A program made the position numbers and the translations under genes. A stretch of 64,000 bases of DNA from Chaenocephalus aceratus (lineage: Eukaryota; Chordata; Actinopteri; Perciformes; Channichthyidae): contig CM043801.1 of the NCBI GenBank assembly GCA_023974075.1, positions 496,001 through 560,000 of the forward strand, in the 5' to 3' direction. Below are positions 36,659-47,223 of this stretch, in pieces (positions within the stretch are counted from its first letter, which is position 1; each line of letters begins with the position of its first letter). The notes under the pieces were generated by a model. It had not been told where the DNA came from, made no database searches, and worked only from the letters and a program-made list of their open reading frames with translations.

Positions 36659-38036
36659 CTGAAATCACATAAGATTTAAGAAAGGTTTTAACATACAGAA
36701 ACACATTACTAAAGCAATTTATATATATATATGTAGTTAAATACAACAGTGAACGTTTCCCATAAAAAACATCCCTTTTTTTGTTTATAACAGCTTGGGT
36801 CTTTTTTTAGCAGACCATCATGTCCATCTCTTGTGATAACACTTTACTCATCCAAATCATTGTTGAGATCTGGGGCTAAAGTTACATTACAGAAATGTAG
36901 GATAATCAAGACATTTCACAGGTTTAAAAGATTATTTAAAGCACTCTTTGAAGTAAAAAATACACAACCTGTCTGACCATCTGAGTATTCATGTTTCTTC
37001 ATCTGCTGGACAGTACAGTTTAATATTACTGATAAAGTTTGAAACACTCTATAATGTAATTTCATTTAATAATTATGCCTTCAAATCTCATAAAATGGGA
37101 AGATAACATCATCAGGAAATGTTAAAACCCCCCAAAAAACAATCATTAAATAACCAAAACTTTTTTGGTAATATTTTGATTTACGAGTGGGTCTTTTATT
37201 TAATATTTCAATACTGACATCATGTAGATGTTAAAGAGAAGAGGTCCCTACGATAGAGCCTTGAGGAACCCCCTCATCAAATCTGTCTGCTTAGATTCAA
37301 AGGTAAGGGGCCAAAAAGTCCCATTCAGTTTTTCAGTTGATTTAGACTGTGGACTGTGTCCAAGGCAGCACAAATATACTATATACTAAATAAACAGTAC
37401 ACAATAGTAGTCCAATAATAATACTGAGATTCCGCCAATGTCTGTGTGGACGTCATGAAAGACCTTAACAAGAGCAGTCCTAATATTGTGGTGTGGTACA
37501 AATTCTGACTGGAAGATATCAAAACAGTTATTTAGTTCTAATTCGTTGTTCAGCTGCTAAAAATAAAATAGACAGAAATAGGAACTTTGATATGTTCCTA
37601 ACATTTTTCAAGACCAATGGGAATACTATTTGCAACATTTTTGAAAAAGCCCAATAGAGTTCTTAATTTTTGTGTTTTAAGAAGTTAAGAATATGTAGAT
37701 TAGACCTGAATTGAAATATTTTAACCAGAGCCAAGGGGTACAAAAAAAGAGTAGCAGGTATTTGGAACCATTTTGCTAATGGTAATGTTATGAAGAACTA
37801 TTTGAGGTCAGAGGTCATATATCCTGTACAATCCCCCCCTGCAAATGCTCTTTGGGTATTGTCGTCACTCACATTAGCGTTAGTCTAAGGTTCTAGCTAA
37901 GCGTAGCGTATGGGAGCATCATAGCTTAATACTATCTATGGTATAACCCTTCAAATAGTTTCCTCTTCTTTGGCACTACAAATTATCCCTTAGTCATCAG
38001 TAAAAACAAATTTGAAATTGTTTCAGAAACCACTGC
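36659..38036. other. jph1 intron, no other feature supported
   Basis: AT-rich intronic sequence between the exons at 36422 and 38671. 37200-37320 may be an old retroposon fragment but I cannot support a family. Confidence 0.4.
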
Positions 38037-38165
38037 CTTTATTTCTAGAGACAGAGTTGAAACGGAGCAAATGGTCCCAAGACCGATCCGAACCCAGGTC
38101 CTCCACTTGAGGATCAACCCCAGTAAATGCGCCTCCAGCTCTACCAATTGAGCTATACTTTTATC
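38037..38165 (-). mobile_element. tRNA-derived SINE-like sequence
   Basis: On the minus strand: TATAGCTCAATTGGTAGAGC (A-box region), then a degenerate anticodon arm, then CCTGGGTTCGGATC (B box) about 40 bases on. An AATAAA follows downstream. The head is too long and unpaired for a working tRNA gene. Confidence 0.5.
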
Positions 38166-38670
38166 TTTGATGAAGCTGCTGTTAAAATAACTGTACATTT
38201 TGTCCCGGGACAACAGAGTTGAGTTGGCTAAGTAATGAAACCGGGACATTCAGAGAAAACAAAATGTTGTAAACTGAAATAACAAATCAAATAAAGAACC
38301 CCATTATCACAAGAAAGGGATTCCTATCCTGAGATAATCAACACTTTATCATGGTTGTGACCTTGGCTTCAATACAAATCACTGTAGTAAGGCAGCGGTC
38401 CTTCCAAATGCCATAAATCACAGCCTCTCGCAAGTCATTATTTTCAATGCTGTTTATTGCTAAATAAATAGCTTTTTTTTTTTTTTTTAAAGCAATGTTT
38501 TTTAAATTGTGACCTGTGATGCGAAATGGATGCAAGTACTATACCGCATTCAAAAACAGAACCACATGACGGTAATTTCTGTATCCTACTAATTTAAACA
38601 ATGTTACACATTCTGCTTTCTGTAACATTATTGACAGAATGACGTGTACTGTGCTGTTGTTGTACTGTAC

Positions 38671-38789
38671 CTGGCTGATGGAAGTTTGGAGAGAGCTCTC
38701 CGGCCACGGTTCTGGCAATATCAGAGTCCTGCCCGGCAGACTGAGCCGCCTGGTCTGCAGAGTCTGCTTTGGCCCGGGCATGGGCTGTC
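38671..38789 (-). CDS. jph1: Junctophilin-1, alpha-helical exon
   Basis: 119 bp, acceptor TTTCTGCAG and donor CCAG|GTACAG. Enters in phase 2, leaves in phase 1, as required by its neighbours. Encodes [15 protein letters not shown]...[18 protein letters not shown], the second half of the conserved helical region of JPH1 (human has [16 protein letters not shown]... at this place). An Ala/Arg-rich amphipathic helix. The intron on its 5' side (38790-47223) has grown by insertion of a Rex3-like copy, a non-autonomous LTR element and a piggyBac-type MITE. Confidence 0.93.
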
Positions 38790-39097
38790 CTGCAGAAACA
38801 CACACATAACAAACATAGGCTCAGTTACTTGAATGGTAAACTTCCCCATTTTGCTAGAATTGAATATATGTCTGAACAAAGATTTCTGTATATTGGATAA
38901 GAATACTACCAAGTGTTAAAGTGTGTTTGTGTGTAAGCTGCTGCCTGGGAAGCTTAACGATGTGTTGTTCTACAAATATTTAGTGATGTTTATGTCAACA
39001 CAATGCTTATTTACGAAATATTCAAGTATTAGGTTTTCTGTATTTATCATTATTATTATATTATATCATTGTTATTTTCAATGCATTTACTCATGTT

Positions 39098-39110
39098 ATT
39101 ATTAACATAA
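39098..39110. repeat. Target duplication of the Rex3-like copy, left
   Basis: ATTATTAACATAA, identical to 40239-40251. Confidence 0.85.
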
Positions 39111-40238
39111 TAACATAAGAAACAGTACCGAAGGAGTGCCAGACCGGGATGGTGGTTCCCCTTTTCAAAAAGGGGGATCAGAGGGTGTGAGGCATCACAC
39201 TACTCAGCCTCCCTGGGAAAGTTTACTCTAAGGTACTCGAAAGGAGGGGAGAGAGAGCTGTGTCCGGGTCCTCTGCAGTAAGTCGGACCCATATCCGGTG
39301 AGGGTTGGCCTCCGCCAGGGCTGCGCTTTGCCACGATCCTGTTTGTAATATACATGGGTAGGATTTCGAGGCGTAGTCGTGGGGAGGGGGTCTGCAGTTC
39401 GGTGGACTAAGGATTGCACCACTGCTTTTTGCAGATGATGTGGTTCTGATGGCTTCATCGGTCTGCGACCTTCAGCACTCACTGGATCGGTTCGCAACCG
39501 AGTGTGAAGCGGCTGGGATGAGGATCAGCACCTCCAAATCTGAGGCCATGGTTCTCAGCAGGAAACCGATGGACTGTCCACTCCAAGTAGGGAATGAGTC
39601 CTTACCCCAAGTGAAGGAGTTCAAGTATCTCGGGGTCTTGTTCTCGAGTGAGGGAACAATGGAGCGTGAGATGGGCCGGAGAATCGGAGCAGCGGGAGCG
39701 GTACTGCAGTCGCTTTACCGCACCGTTGTGACGAAAAGGGAGCTGAGCCAGAAGGCAAAGCTCTCTGTCTACCGGGCCATGTTCGTTCCTACCCTCACCT
39801 ATGGTCATGAAGGATGGGTCATGACCCAAAGAACGAGGTCGCGGATACAAGCGTCCGAGATGGGTTTCCTCCGCCGGGTGGCTGGTGTCTCCCTTAGGGA
39901 TAAGGTGAGAGGTTCAGTCATCCGGGAGGGACTCGGAGTTGAGCCGCTCCTCCTTCGTGTCGAAAGGAGCCAGTTGAGGTGGTTCGGGCACCTAGTTAGG
40001 ATGCCACCTGGGCGCCTCCCTAGGGAGGTGTTCCAGGCACGTCCAGCTTGGAAGAGACCAAGGGGTAGACCTAGGACCAGGTGGAGGGATTATATCTCTT
40101 CGCTGGCCTGGGAGCGCCTTGGGATCCCCCAGTCAGAGCTGGTTGATGTCGCCAGGGAAAGGAAAGTTTGGGGCTCTCTGCTGGAACTGCTACCCCCGCG
40201 ACCCGACCACGGATAAGCGGGAGAAGATGGATGGATGG
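39111..40238 (+). mobile_element. Rex3-like (RTE clade) copy, 5'-truncated, internally deleted
   Basis: Starts in the RT domain (matches 9965 of the longer copy) and runs to the true 3' end, GGATAAGCGGGAGAAG followed by ATGG units. Two internal gaps relative to 8033-11083: about 12 bp near 39188 and about 258 bp near 39252, the latter removing the central RT blocks. From 39440 a frame of 258 codons is open, with FADDVVLMASS at its boundary, VFQARPAW, RGRPRTRWRDYIS and ending LPPRPDHG, the Rex3 C-terminus. A perfect 13-bp target duplication flanks it. Confidence 0.9.
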
Positions 40239-40251
40239 ATTATTAACATAA

Positions 40252-40815
40252 CAGTGGTTATTAGTAATACCATTGTTCTCTATAACTCTCATTTTGTCCT
40301 TATTGATATATTTATTTTTGCTTGTCCATTTGCAAGACCATTTATCATTTTCGTAAAGCAATGCTACTGCTTTTTGTAGTTCAACTATGTTCCATTTACA
40401 TATGCATATTGTCGTAGGAAACTGTCAGTAATTTATCAAGGCTAACCTATACATCAGTGTCGGCTGCTAGCCTTTCGTTAACATAGCATTAACTATTCTA
40501 TTTTAAAGGTACTGTATTTCATCAATATATTATAGGTCTCATATATATACAAAACAAGTCTCCGATGTGTTTGGCTCGAAATACCAATCAGATTGTGCAT
40601 TGTAGCATCCCATACACCCCTCTATTTCAGCCCTGTTTCCAAAGTGCTGATTCTCTGCCTGTTACTTTAGATGAAAATAAGGAGCCACTCCCCACGCCCC
40701 TCTGAGAGATATTTGGTTTAAAAAGAACACAATGGTGCTCAAGAAGGAGATGCAGGTGATAATGTGGGGGCGGGGGTTACCTTGGTTTAATGGTTACACA
40801 AGACAAAACATCCTT
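40252..40815. other. jph1 intron, no feature seen
   Basis: No supportable gene or repeat. Confidence 0.4.
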
Positions 40816-41012
40816 ATGACATCATAAAGTGGCCAAAATCTGATCGGCTCATTTTCAGACAGGTTTTTATATAAATGGATGAGGACATACAGTGAGAGAA
40901 TCTTTCTGAAATTTTTGCTGAAACTTTCAGAATCTCTTTACACAGAGGAGACACATGTTTATATATAAAATACATGAAAAAGTATATTTTGCATAATAGG
41001 TTACCTTTAATG
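40816..41012 (+). repeat. Dispersed repeat copy 2 (first copy 12803-12967)
   Basis: See the first copy for shared blocks. This copy has about 30 extra bases in the middle. Confidence 0.6.
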
Positions 41013-42910
41013 AAAGGATCCAAAGCTGACAAGGTTTTTGGAAACATGCACTCCCCTAAACTGTTGAAAAGGGTTACAAACCAGGATTGATTACCCTCAC
41101 TCAAGCTATCTATGATTATGTACATATAATTATAATATTCAGCAGAACTATTCATACACCAGTGAAATCAAAAAGAAGATCAGCCTAGATCTACAACAGA
41201 CACCAAAGCAGGGGAGCTAGAGTCCAAAGGTCGGCCATGTCGTCACCAGAGTTCTGAGCGTTCTTCCACACTGACCAAGGAGGATACCAGATAAAGCACA
41301 CTACTCTGGGACTGTGAGTGTGTGTGTGTGTGTAGCTCAGGGGGGGGATGTCAGCTGTTGATAAGCGTTGTCCATCTTGGCCTTATTTAGACAAGCACTA
41401 CTTCTGACGCACATAAAGGCCTACACGCACGCACGCACGCACACAGCCAAGAATGTGCCTACTTGCTTCTCTCCCTCCAGCCCACACAGCTACTCTTTCT
41501 CTCTCTCTGTATTATCACTGTGTTCCCACAATCTCTTCCTGCCTAAATAAATTAATATTAATGTTTATTCGTTTGAAAATGTCAATAACAATTTTGACAA
41601 AGCATCAAAATAACAATGGTCCAAATAATCGGACAGCACCGAATAAAAGTGATACAAACATTAACATGACAAAAAGACAATATTCAGTTTATCCTTTTTT
41701 TGAAAAATAAATGTTCTTTAAGGAATTGCATCTGTGTTGAACGGTAACCCCATATTCAGCTTTCTGCTGGCTGCCAGGACCGTACTTAGTTAGGATGTGT
41801 CTCTGCTTTCTATCCCTGACAGAGAGACTACCAATTCATTCATTCTATTTTTAGGGCTGGATGACATTGTAATCTACTCTTGCTTTAGGATTCTTCTTGC
41901 TAATGATCTCAATAGTTTCCCCTACATTGCGTTATTGTTAGTTTTACTCTGATTGGCGTTAGAACAGCAGTGTTGTGAGGCTGCTTATAGTGTGTCTGAG
42001 AGGGAGCAGCATAGAGGACTCTGTTCTGGGCTCAGCTCTGGACTGTGGAGGGTTGATTTTCAGGTGGGCTCTCTTGTGAATGTAATTATCAATGGGTATC
42101 TATGTAATACTGCTCTAAATGCATTTGTTGGTATAACATACATACATCTGTCTATGATAATTCTCTTTATATATCCAGGGTCGGGTTGGGGGGACAGCAG
42201 GCTAACAAGGTAATTCCAGATTGTCCTCTACCCAGTAATATTTTCCATCTCTTCCCGGGTAACCCCAAAGTGATACTTAGCCAGACAAGATATATCATCT
42301 GTCCAGTGTGTTCTGGGTCTAACCCGGGGCCTCTTACCAGTTGGGCGTGCCCAGAACATCTCTAAAAGGATATGCACAGGAGGAATCAATGGCCGCTAGC
42401 TGAGATAAGCCTACGTAGGAACCTTATTTTGGCTTCTTGTATTCATAATCTCAATGTAAAGATCCCTCTTTCAGGATGGAAACTCCTGCAAAATATGTTG
42501 TGTATACAGAATTAACAACCTAATAACATTACAACATAGACAGTCCATTTGATTCAAATATAATTAAATATATATAAAAATATTGTTCTAGGGAGGATGT
42601 TAAACAATTTCCATTCCCCGCCACCAGATGTATTTTGAAAATATTTTCTTTAAATCAAGGGAAATCTACTGGAGCATTTAAATATATTCCAATTAGTTAT
42701 GCCCTGGGTTTAATCAAATGTGTGGTTTACCTTTTAATGCTGCTGAGTTGTGATTGCAATGATCTCCTTTATACTCAACTTCAGTTTTCCATTAGGAAAA
42801 GTGTGGATAGAACCTTCTCTAAAACACCAACTCAGCTGCAGAACCAAGCTAGCTGTGTCAATGCAAAACACTGATTGCTCAAAGAGACACTGCTCCTGGG
42901 CATTATAGGA
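41013..42910. other. jph1 intron, no gene seen
   Basis: Unique-looking sequence with a short TG tract (41315-41332) and a CACG tract (41426-41442). Confidence 0.4.
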
Positions 42911-42915
42911 CATCC

Positions 42916-43345
42916 TGTCAGGGTTTGAGTTTTGTTGTGTCTAGTTGTGGGGTTATTTTTGCTTTTCTGTTCTCCCTGTCATGTTTTCCTCCTTGTTTCT
43001 TGTCTGGTCCTTCTCCCTGTGTTTTCCTCCCTGTCATGTATACTTTTCTGATTGTGTTCACCTGTTGCCCTTGTGTTTCTCCTTCCCTGCCCGGCTGTTT
43101 CTCGTCTCGTGATAACCCCTCCCTGTATTTAGTCTTGTCTCTTCCTGTGTTCGGTGTCGGTTCATTGTTTGTTTTTCCCGTCACTCTCCATGTCAATCAT
43201 CGTCAGCTTTTTGTATTATATCTTCCTTCTGCATCCTTTGTGTTTTTGCCATTAGCTTTTACAATAAAGCTCGTTTTTGTTTTCTAGACCAACTTACCTT
43301 TTTTTGTAGTCTGCTTTTGGGTCCTACCTTTCCCAAACCGTAACA
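42916..43345 (+). repeat. 5' LTR of the non-autonomous element
   Basis: 430 bp with ACAATAAAGC poly(A) motif near 43262. Confidence 0.88.
43125..43166 (+). promoter_or_regulatory. LTR TATA-like box and predicted RNA start / self-primer
   Basis: TATTTA at 43125-43130 and, 31 bases after its first T, GTCGGTTCATT (43156-43166), exactly complementary to 43347-43357. Confidence 0.55.
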
Positions 43346-43346
43346 G

Positions 43347-43357
43347 AATGAACCGAC
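43347..43357 (+). other. Putative self-primer binding site
   Basis: AATGAACCGAC, one base after the 5' LTR. Perfect 11-base complement of 43156-43166. The ORF start ATG (43348-43350) lies inside it. Confidence 0.55.
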
Positions 43358-44983
43358 CAACTTTGGACTCAGCAGACTCAGATGATTTTTGCTCTACAGA
43401 CGGAATGTCTTGGGTACTCTCTGGAGTACATTTTTTATACTTGGAATGGCACCTCATCTAGACGGGGTAGAGAGGCTGCGTTGAAGGAGGCACGTCAGGA
43501 GGTTGCTCGCAAGCCCTGGCTCAGGAGCATGTTGCCTGAGTGGCTACAACTTTTCACAAGTTGTCCTGAGGACTTGTCCGAAGCCTCTAACCCTTTCCTG
43601 GGGTATGACCAGGCCTTGGGAGGCCCACGGATCCTCCAAAGAATCTCTAGGAGACGCAAGACCAAGATTCCAGCCCGTGCTCCAGTGGTTCCGGTTCCAG
43701 TGCCGGCCCACACAGCCATGTTTCCGGCTCCAGAACCGGCCAATACAGCCATGGTTCCAGCCTCAGTCCTGGCCCCAGCAGCCATGGTCCCAGCCTCAGT
43801 CCTGGCCCCAGCAGCCATGGTCCCAGCCTCAGTTCTGGCCCCAGCAGCCATGGTTCCGGCTCCAGAACCGGCCCACAAAGCCATGGATCCGTGCACCAGT
43901 ACCGGCCCACACAGCCATGCTTCCGTGCTCCATTACCTGGCTTACACAGCCAGGGTCCAGGCTTCTGTTCCGTGCCCAACAACCATGGTTCCGGCTCCAG
44001 AACCGGCCCCAGCAGCCATGGTTTCGGCTCCAGTACTGGCTCTCCGGCCGACGCCAGCTCCCCGTCTCTCAAATCACCTCTCAAGTTCCCTCTCAAGTCA
44101 CCTTTCGAGTCACCTCTCGAGTTCCCTCTCAAGTCCCCTCTCTAATCACCTCTCGAGTTCCCTCTCGAGTCCCCTCTCAAGTCACCTCTCCAGTCCCTAC
44201 TCAAGTGGCTTCTCTAGTCCCTACTCAAGTGCCGTTGGAGGTTCTGCTGGGGGTCCTGCCAACTCCATGTCCTGTCCCGTTGGGGGTCCCGCCGACTACT
44301 CTTCTGCCCGGGGGTCCTGTCAACCCTTTGTCCTGTGCCGTTGGAGGTTCCGCTGGGGGTCCTGCCAACTCTATGTCCTGTCCCGTTGGGGGTCCCACCG
44401 ACTACTCTTCTGCCGGGGGTCCTGCCAACCCTATGTCCTGTGCTGTTGGAGGTCCTGCCGACTACTCTCCTGCCGGGGGTCCTGCCAACCCTATGTCCTG
44501 TCCCGTTGGGGGTCCCGCCGACTGCTCTTCTGCCGGGTGTCCTGCCAACCCTATGTCCTGTGCCGTTGGAGGCCCCGCCGACTACTGTTCTACCAGGGGT
44601 CTGCCAACCCTATGTCCTGTGCCGTTGGAGGCCCCGCCAACTACTGTTCTGCTGGGGGTCCTGCCAACCCTATGTCCTGTGCCGTTGGAGGCCCCACCAA
44701 CTACTGTCTCGCCGGGGGTCCTGCCAACCCAATGTCCTGTGCCGTTGGGGGTCCAGCCGACACCTGTTTCGTCGAGGTCCTGCCAACTCCATGTCCTGTG
44801 TCGTTGGGGGTTCCGCTGAGGGTCCTGCCAACTCCACGTCCAGTGTCGTTGGGGGTTCCGCTGAGGGTCCTGCCAACTCCACGTCCAGTGTCGTTGGGGG
44901 TTCCACTGAGGGTCCTGCCAACTCCATGTCCTGTTTCGTTGGGGTTCCACCGGATTTCCTGCCAACAACAGATCCTGTCCTGA
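43348..44983 (+). pseudogene. Repetitive Pro/Ala-rich ORF of the non-autonomous LTR element
   Basis: ATG at 43348 starts MNRPTLDSADSDD and meets a TAG after about 37 codons. From 43382 another frame is open for over 500 codons. After a charged start (GREAALKEARQEV, WLRSMLPEWLQLF) it is built from tandem arrays: about 33-bp units at 43755-43905 (AAMVPASVLAP-type) and about 60-bp units at 44240-44985 (GPANPMSCAVGGP-type in one frame). About 45-bp units follow at 45090-45290. Unit lengths divisible by three keep several frames open, so openness alone does not prove coding. Function unknown. It may be a degenerate gag-like start followed by expanded minisatellite. Confidence 0.55.
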
Positions 44984-45290
44984 TGGGGGTCCTGCTGATA
45001 CGTGCTACGCTGAGGGTCCTGCCGACACCAGCCCTTGCTCCGTCGGGGGTCCCACTAACGCCGGCCCATGTTCCGTCCAGGGTCCCGTCTCCGCCTGAGA
45101 CCTCCTCCTCAAACTCTGCCTTGCCCCCTGGCCGTCCGCCCGAGACCCCCTCCATGGACTCTGCCTTGCCCCCGGGCCATCTGCCCGAGACCCCCTTCAT
45201 GGACTCTGCCTTGCCCCCGGGCCGTCCGCCCGAGACCCCCACCATGGACTCTGCCTTGCTCCTGGGCCGTCCGCCCGAGAGCCCCTCAAT
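44240..45290 (+). repeat. Minisatellite arrays inside the LTR element
   Basis: Roughly twelve 60-bp units at 44240-44985, built on GGTCCTGCCAACYCYATGTC, followed by about five 45-bp units built on GACTCTGCCTTGCCCCCGGG at 45090-45290. Confidence 0.85.
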
Positions 45291-45412
45291 GAACTGTGCC
45301 TTTCCTGGGCTGTCGATCCAGACCCGTCCTCCGGACCCCCTCCACCCACCCTGTTGGATATGTTTGACTTTGTGTAGGGACGTCTGGAATCCGTCCCTTG
45401 AGGGGGGGGTTA

Positions 45413-45852
45413 TGTCAGGGTTTGAGTTTTGTTGTGTCTAGTTGTAGGGTTATTTTGCTTTTCTGTTCTCCCTGTCATGTTTTCCTCCTTGTTTCTTGTC
45501 TGGTCCTTCTCCCTGTGTTTTCCTCCCTGTCATTAGTTTCCCTGGTGTGTCTAATTGTCTGATTGTGTTCACCTGTTGCCCTTGTGTTTCTCCTCCCCTG
45601 CCCGGCTATTTCTCGTCTCGTGATTACCTCTCCCTGTATTTAGTCTCTTCCTGTGTTCGGTGTCGGTTCATTGTTTGTTTTTCCCGTCACTCTCCATGTC
45701 AGTCATCGTCAGCTTTTTGTATTATATCTTCCTTCTGCTTCCTTTGTGTTTTTGCCATCAGCTTTTACAATAAAGCTCGTTTTTTGTTTTCGAGACCAAC
45801 TTACCTTTTTTTGTAGTCTGCTTTTGGGTCCTACCTTTCCCAAACCGTAACA
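45413..45852 (+). repeat. 3' LTR of the non-autonomous element
   Basis: 440 bp, preceded by GAGGGGGGGGTTA. It differs from the 5' LTR by a replaced segment near 45533 and a 5-bp gap after the TATA-like box. Confidence 0.88.
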
Positions 45853-45857
45853 CATCC

Positions 45858-46463
45858 TGCACTAACTCGGCTAGATTTATCAAATAAAATTGCAGCTCGC
45901 AAAACTGTGCTTAAATTAAAACTGCAGAATTTCCTCTGTTAGTTGCATATTAAAGGATTTAGGGAGGGTTCTGTTGCCACAGCAGTTTCAAGTGTTAGTG
46001 CTACAGCGATAAGCTGATCACCTTGCCAACTGAAGATGATTGATACGTCCATCAACTCAGAAAACCACTCCTCAAAGATTACATTTATTAACTAGAGCAC
46101 TCATGAGAATAATTACTATAAAATACCTATATTTATTGAATCCATGATGGACTCTGTTAAAATCAGCTGAGGGAGGCTGTAGGGACAGCTGTTGCAGCAT
46201 GTCATGATTAGAGCTAGCACCTGCAACAGATCACACAGACAACATTCTAGAAACACAACATTGTAACAGTCTGAAGTTGCGTTAGTGTCTTTATTACTCT
46301 TAACTTACACCACTCTAGCTAGGCCACTGCGACTCAGGAGGTCAGTGGTCAACATGTCAAAATGTTCTTGGGTAATCCCAAATGTCTCCCATAGGCATGA
46401 CAAAGGTACTGAGGTGTATGCAGGTAATTTTTGTAAAAGTGTAAGCTAAAGGACATTTAGATC
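45858..46463. other. jph1 intron, no feature seen
   Basis: No supportable gene or repeat. Confidence 0.4.
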
Positions 46464-46467
46464 TTAA

Positions 46468-46641
46468 AGGTCCCATGTCATGGCCATTTCTACTGATTAT
46501 TAGTCTTTTCTGTGTTAGAGTTTTACTCGCTACATGGTGTACTTTGAGGGTTTGTGACTTTTCAGACAAACCTTTATGCAGAAAAACCTTCATAACACAC
46601 AAGGGGACGGGTAATAACCGGAAAAGCATGACATGGGACTT
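46468..46641. mobile_element. piggyBac-type MITE with TTAA duplication
   Basis: Inverted ends AGGTCCCATGTCATG and CATGACATGGGACTT (one mismatch), flanked by TTAA at 46464-46467 and 46642-46645, the piggyBac target duplication. 174 bp, non-coding. An interior segment (TCTTTTCTGTGTTAGAGTTT) recurs at 63272. Confidence 0.75.
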
Positions 46642-47223
46642 TTAAATGTAAATGTAATTGGCATGTTTACTGATGTACCAGTGTATCAGATGGTATTTAT
46701 TATGCACCCATTTGAGCTATATACTTTTGGACTCTAGAATTGTAAAGAATGATTTGACATTGGACCAATACAACTGACAACTGTCTAAAATGCAGATTCC
46801 CCTTTTTCAAATTGCACTCTGGAAACACAGTCACTGCATGGCAACAAAACACATGAATGTATTCATCAGACGAGAATGGTGGGAAGCTTATCAAGATTAT
46901 AATAACTTTGTTTGGGAGTCAAACTGATAGTGACTAATAAGCCCTCACATGAAATGTGCACAAGCACATCAATAGTAAATCAATTAGATCACAGATTTGT
47001 ATTCTCATTTGATTAACCTGGAGGCTTGTGTCCAACCTGATTGTTTGATTATCATTTTCAGTGTCCTGTTTGCTAACAATGTATTTGGTCCGGTTTAAAT
47101 CCAGCAAGGGACCTTTGCACAATAGACTGTCCTCCGCTCTATAGCAACCTACCTAATACAAATGCAAAAAAGGGTGAAAGTGTATAGCTTTGAGGTGAGA
47201 TGATCTTACATGCAACATTTTAC

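Larger units (their letters stand above)
42916..45852 (+). mobile_element. Non-autonomous LTR retrotransposon related to Sushi-like elements
   Basis: LTRs at 42916-43345 and 45413-45852, beginning TGTCAGGG and ending CCGTAACA, flanked by the 5-bp duplication CATCC (42911-42915 and 45853-45857). The 2.07-kb interior has no protease, RT or integrase. Sequence just after the 5' LTR (AATGAACCGACCAA, then a stretch encoding DSADSD) and the G-run polypurine tract before the 3' LTR resemble the Sushi-like element at 29617. LTRs differ by about a dozen substitutions plus several gaps, so it is older than that element. It probably depended on proteins of a related autonomous element. Confidence 0.85.

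Noticed and set aside
38085..38157. Possible functional tRNA gene on the minus strand
   Set aside because: A and B boxes are present but the arms do not pair as a tRNA and the region continues as a SINE-like body.
43495..45441. Several long frames on both strands over the minisatellite part of the non-autonomous LTR element
   Set aside because: Unit lengths divisible by three keep most frames open. Only the frame continuing from the leader was kept, and that with reservations.
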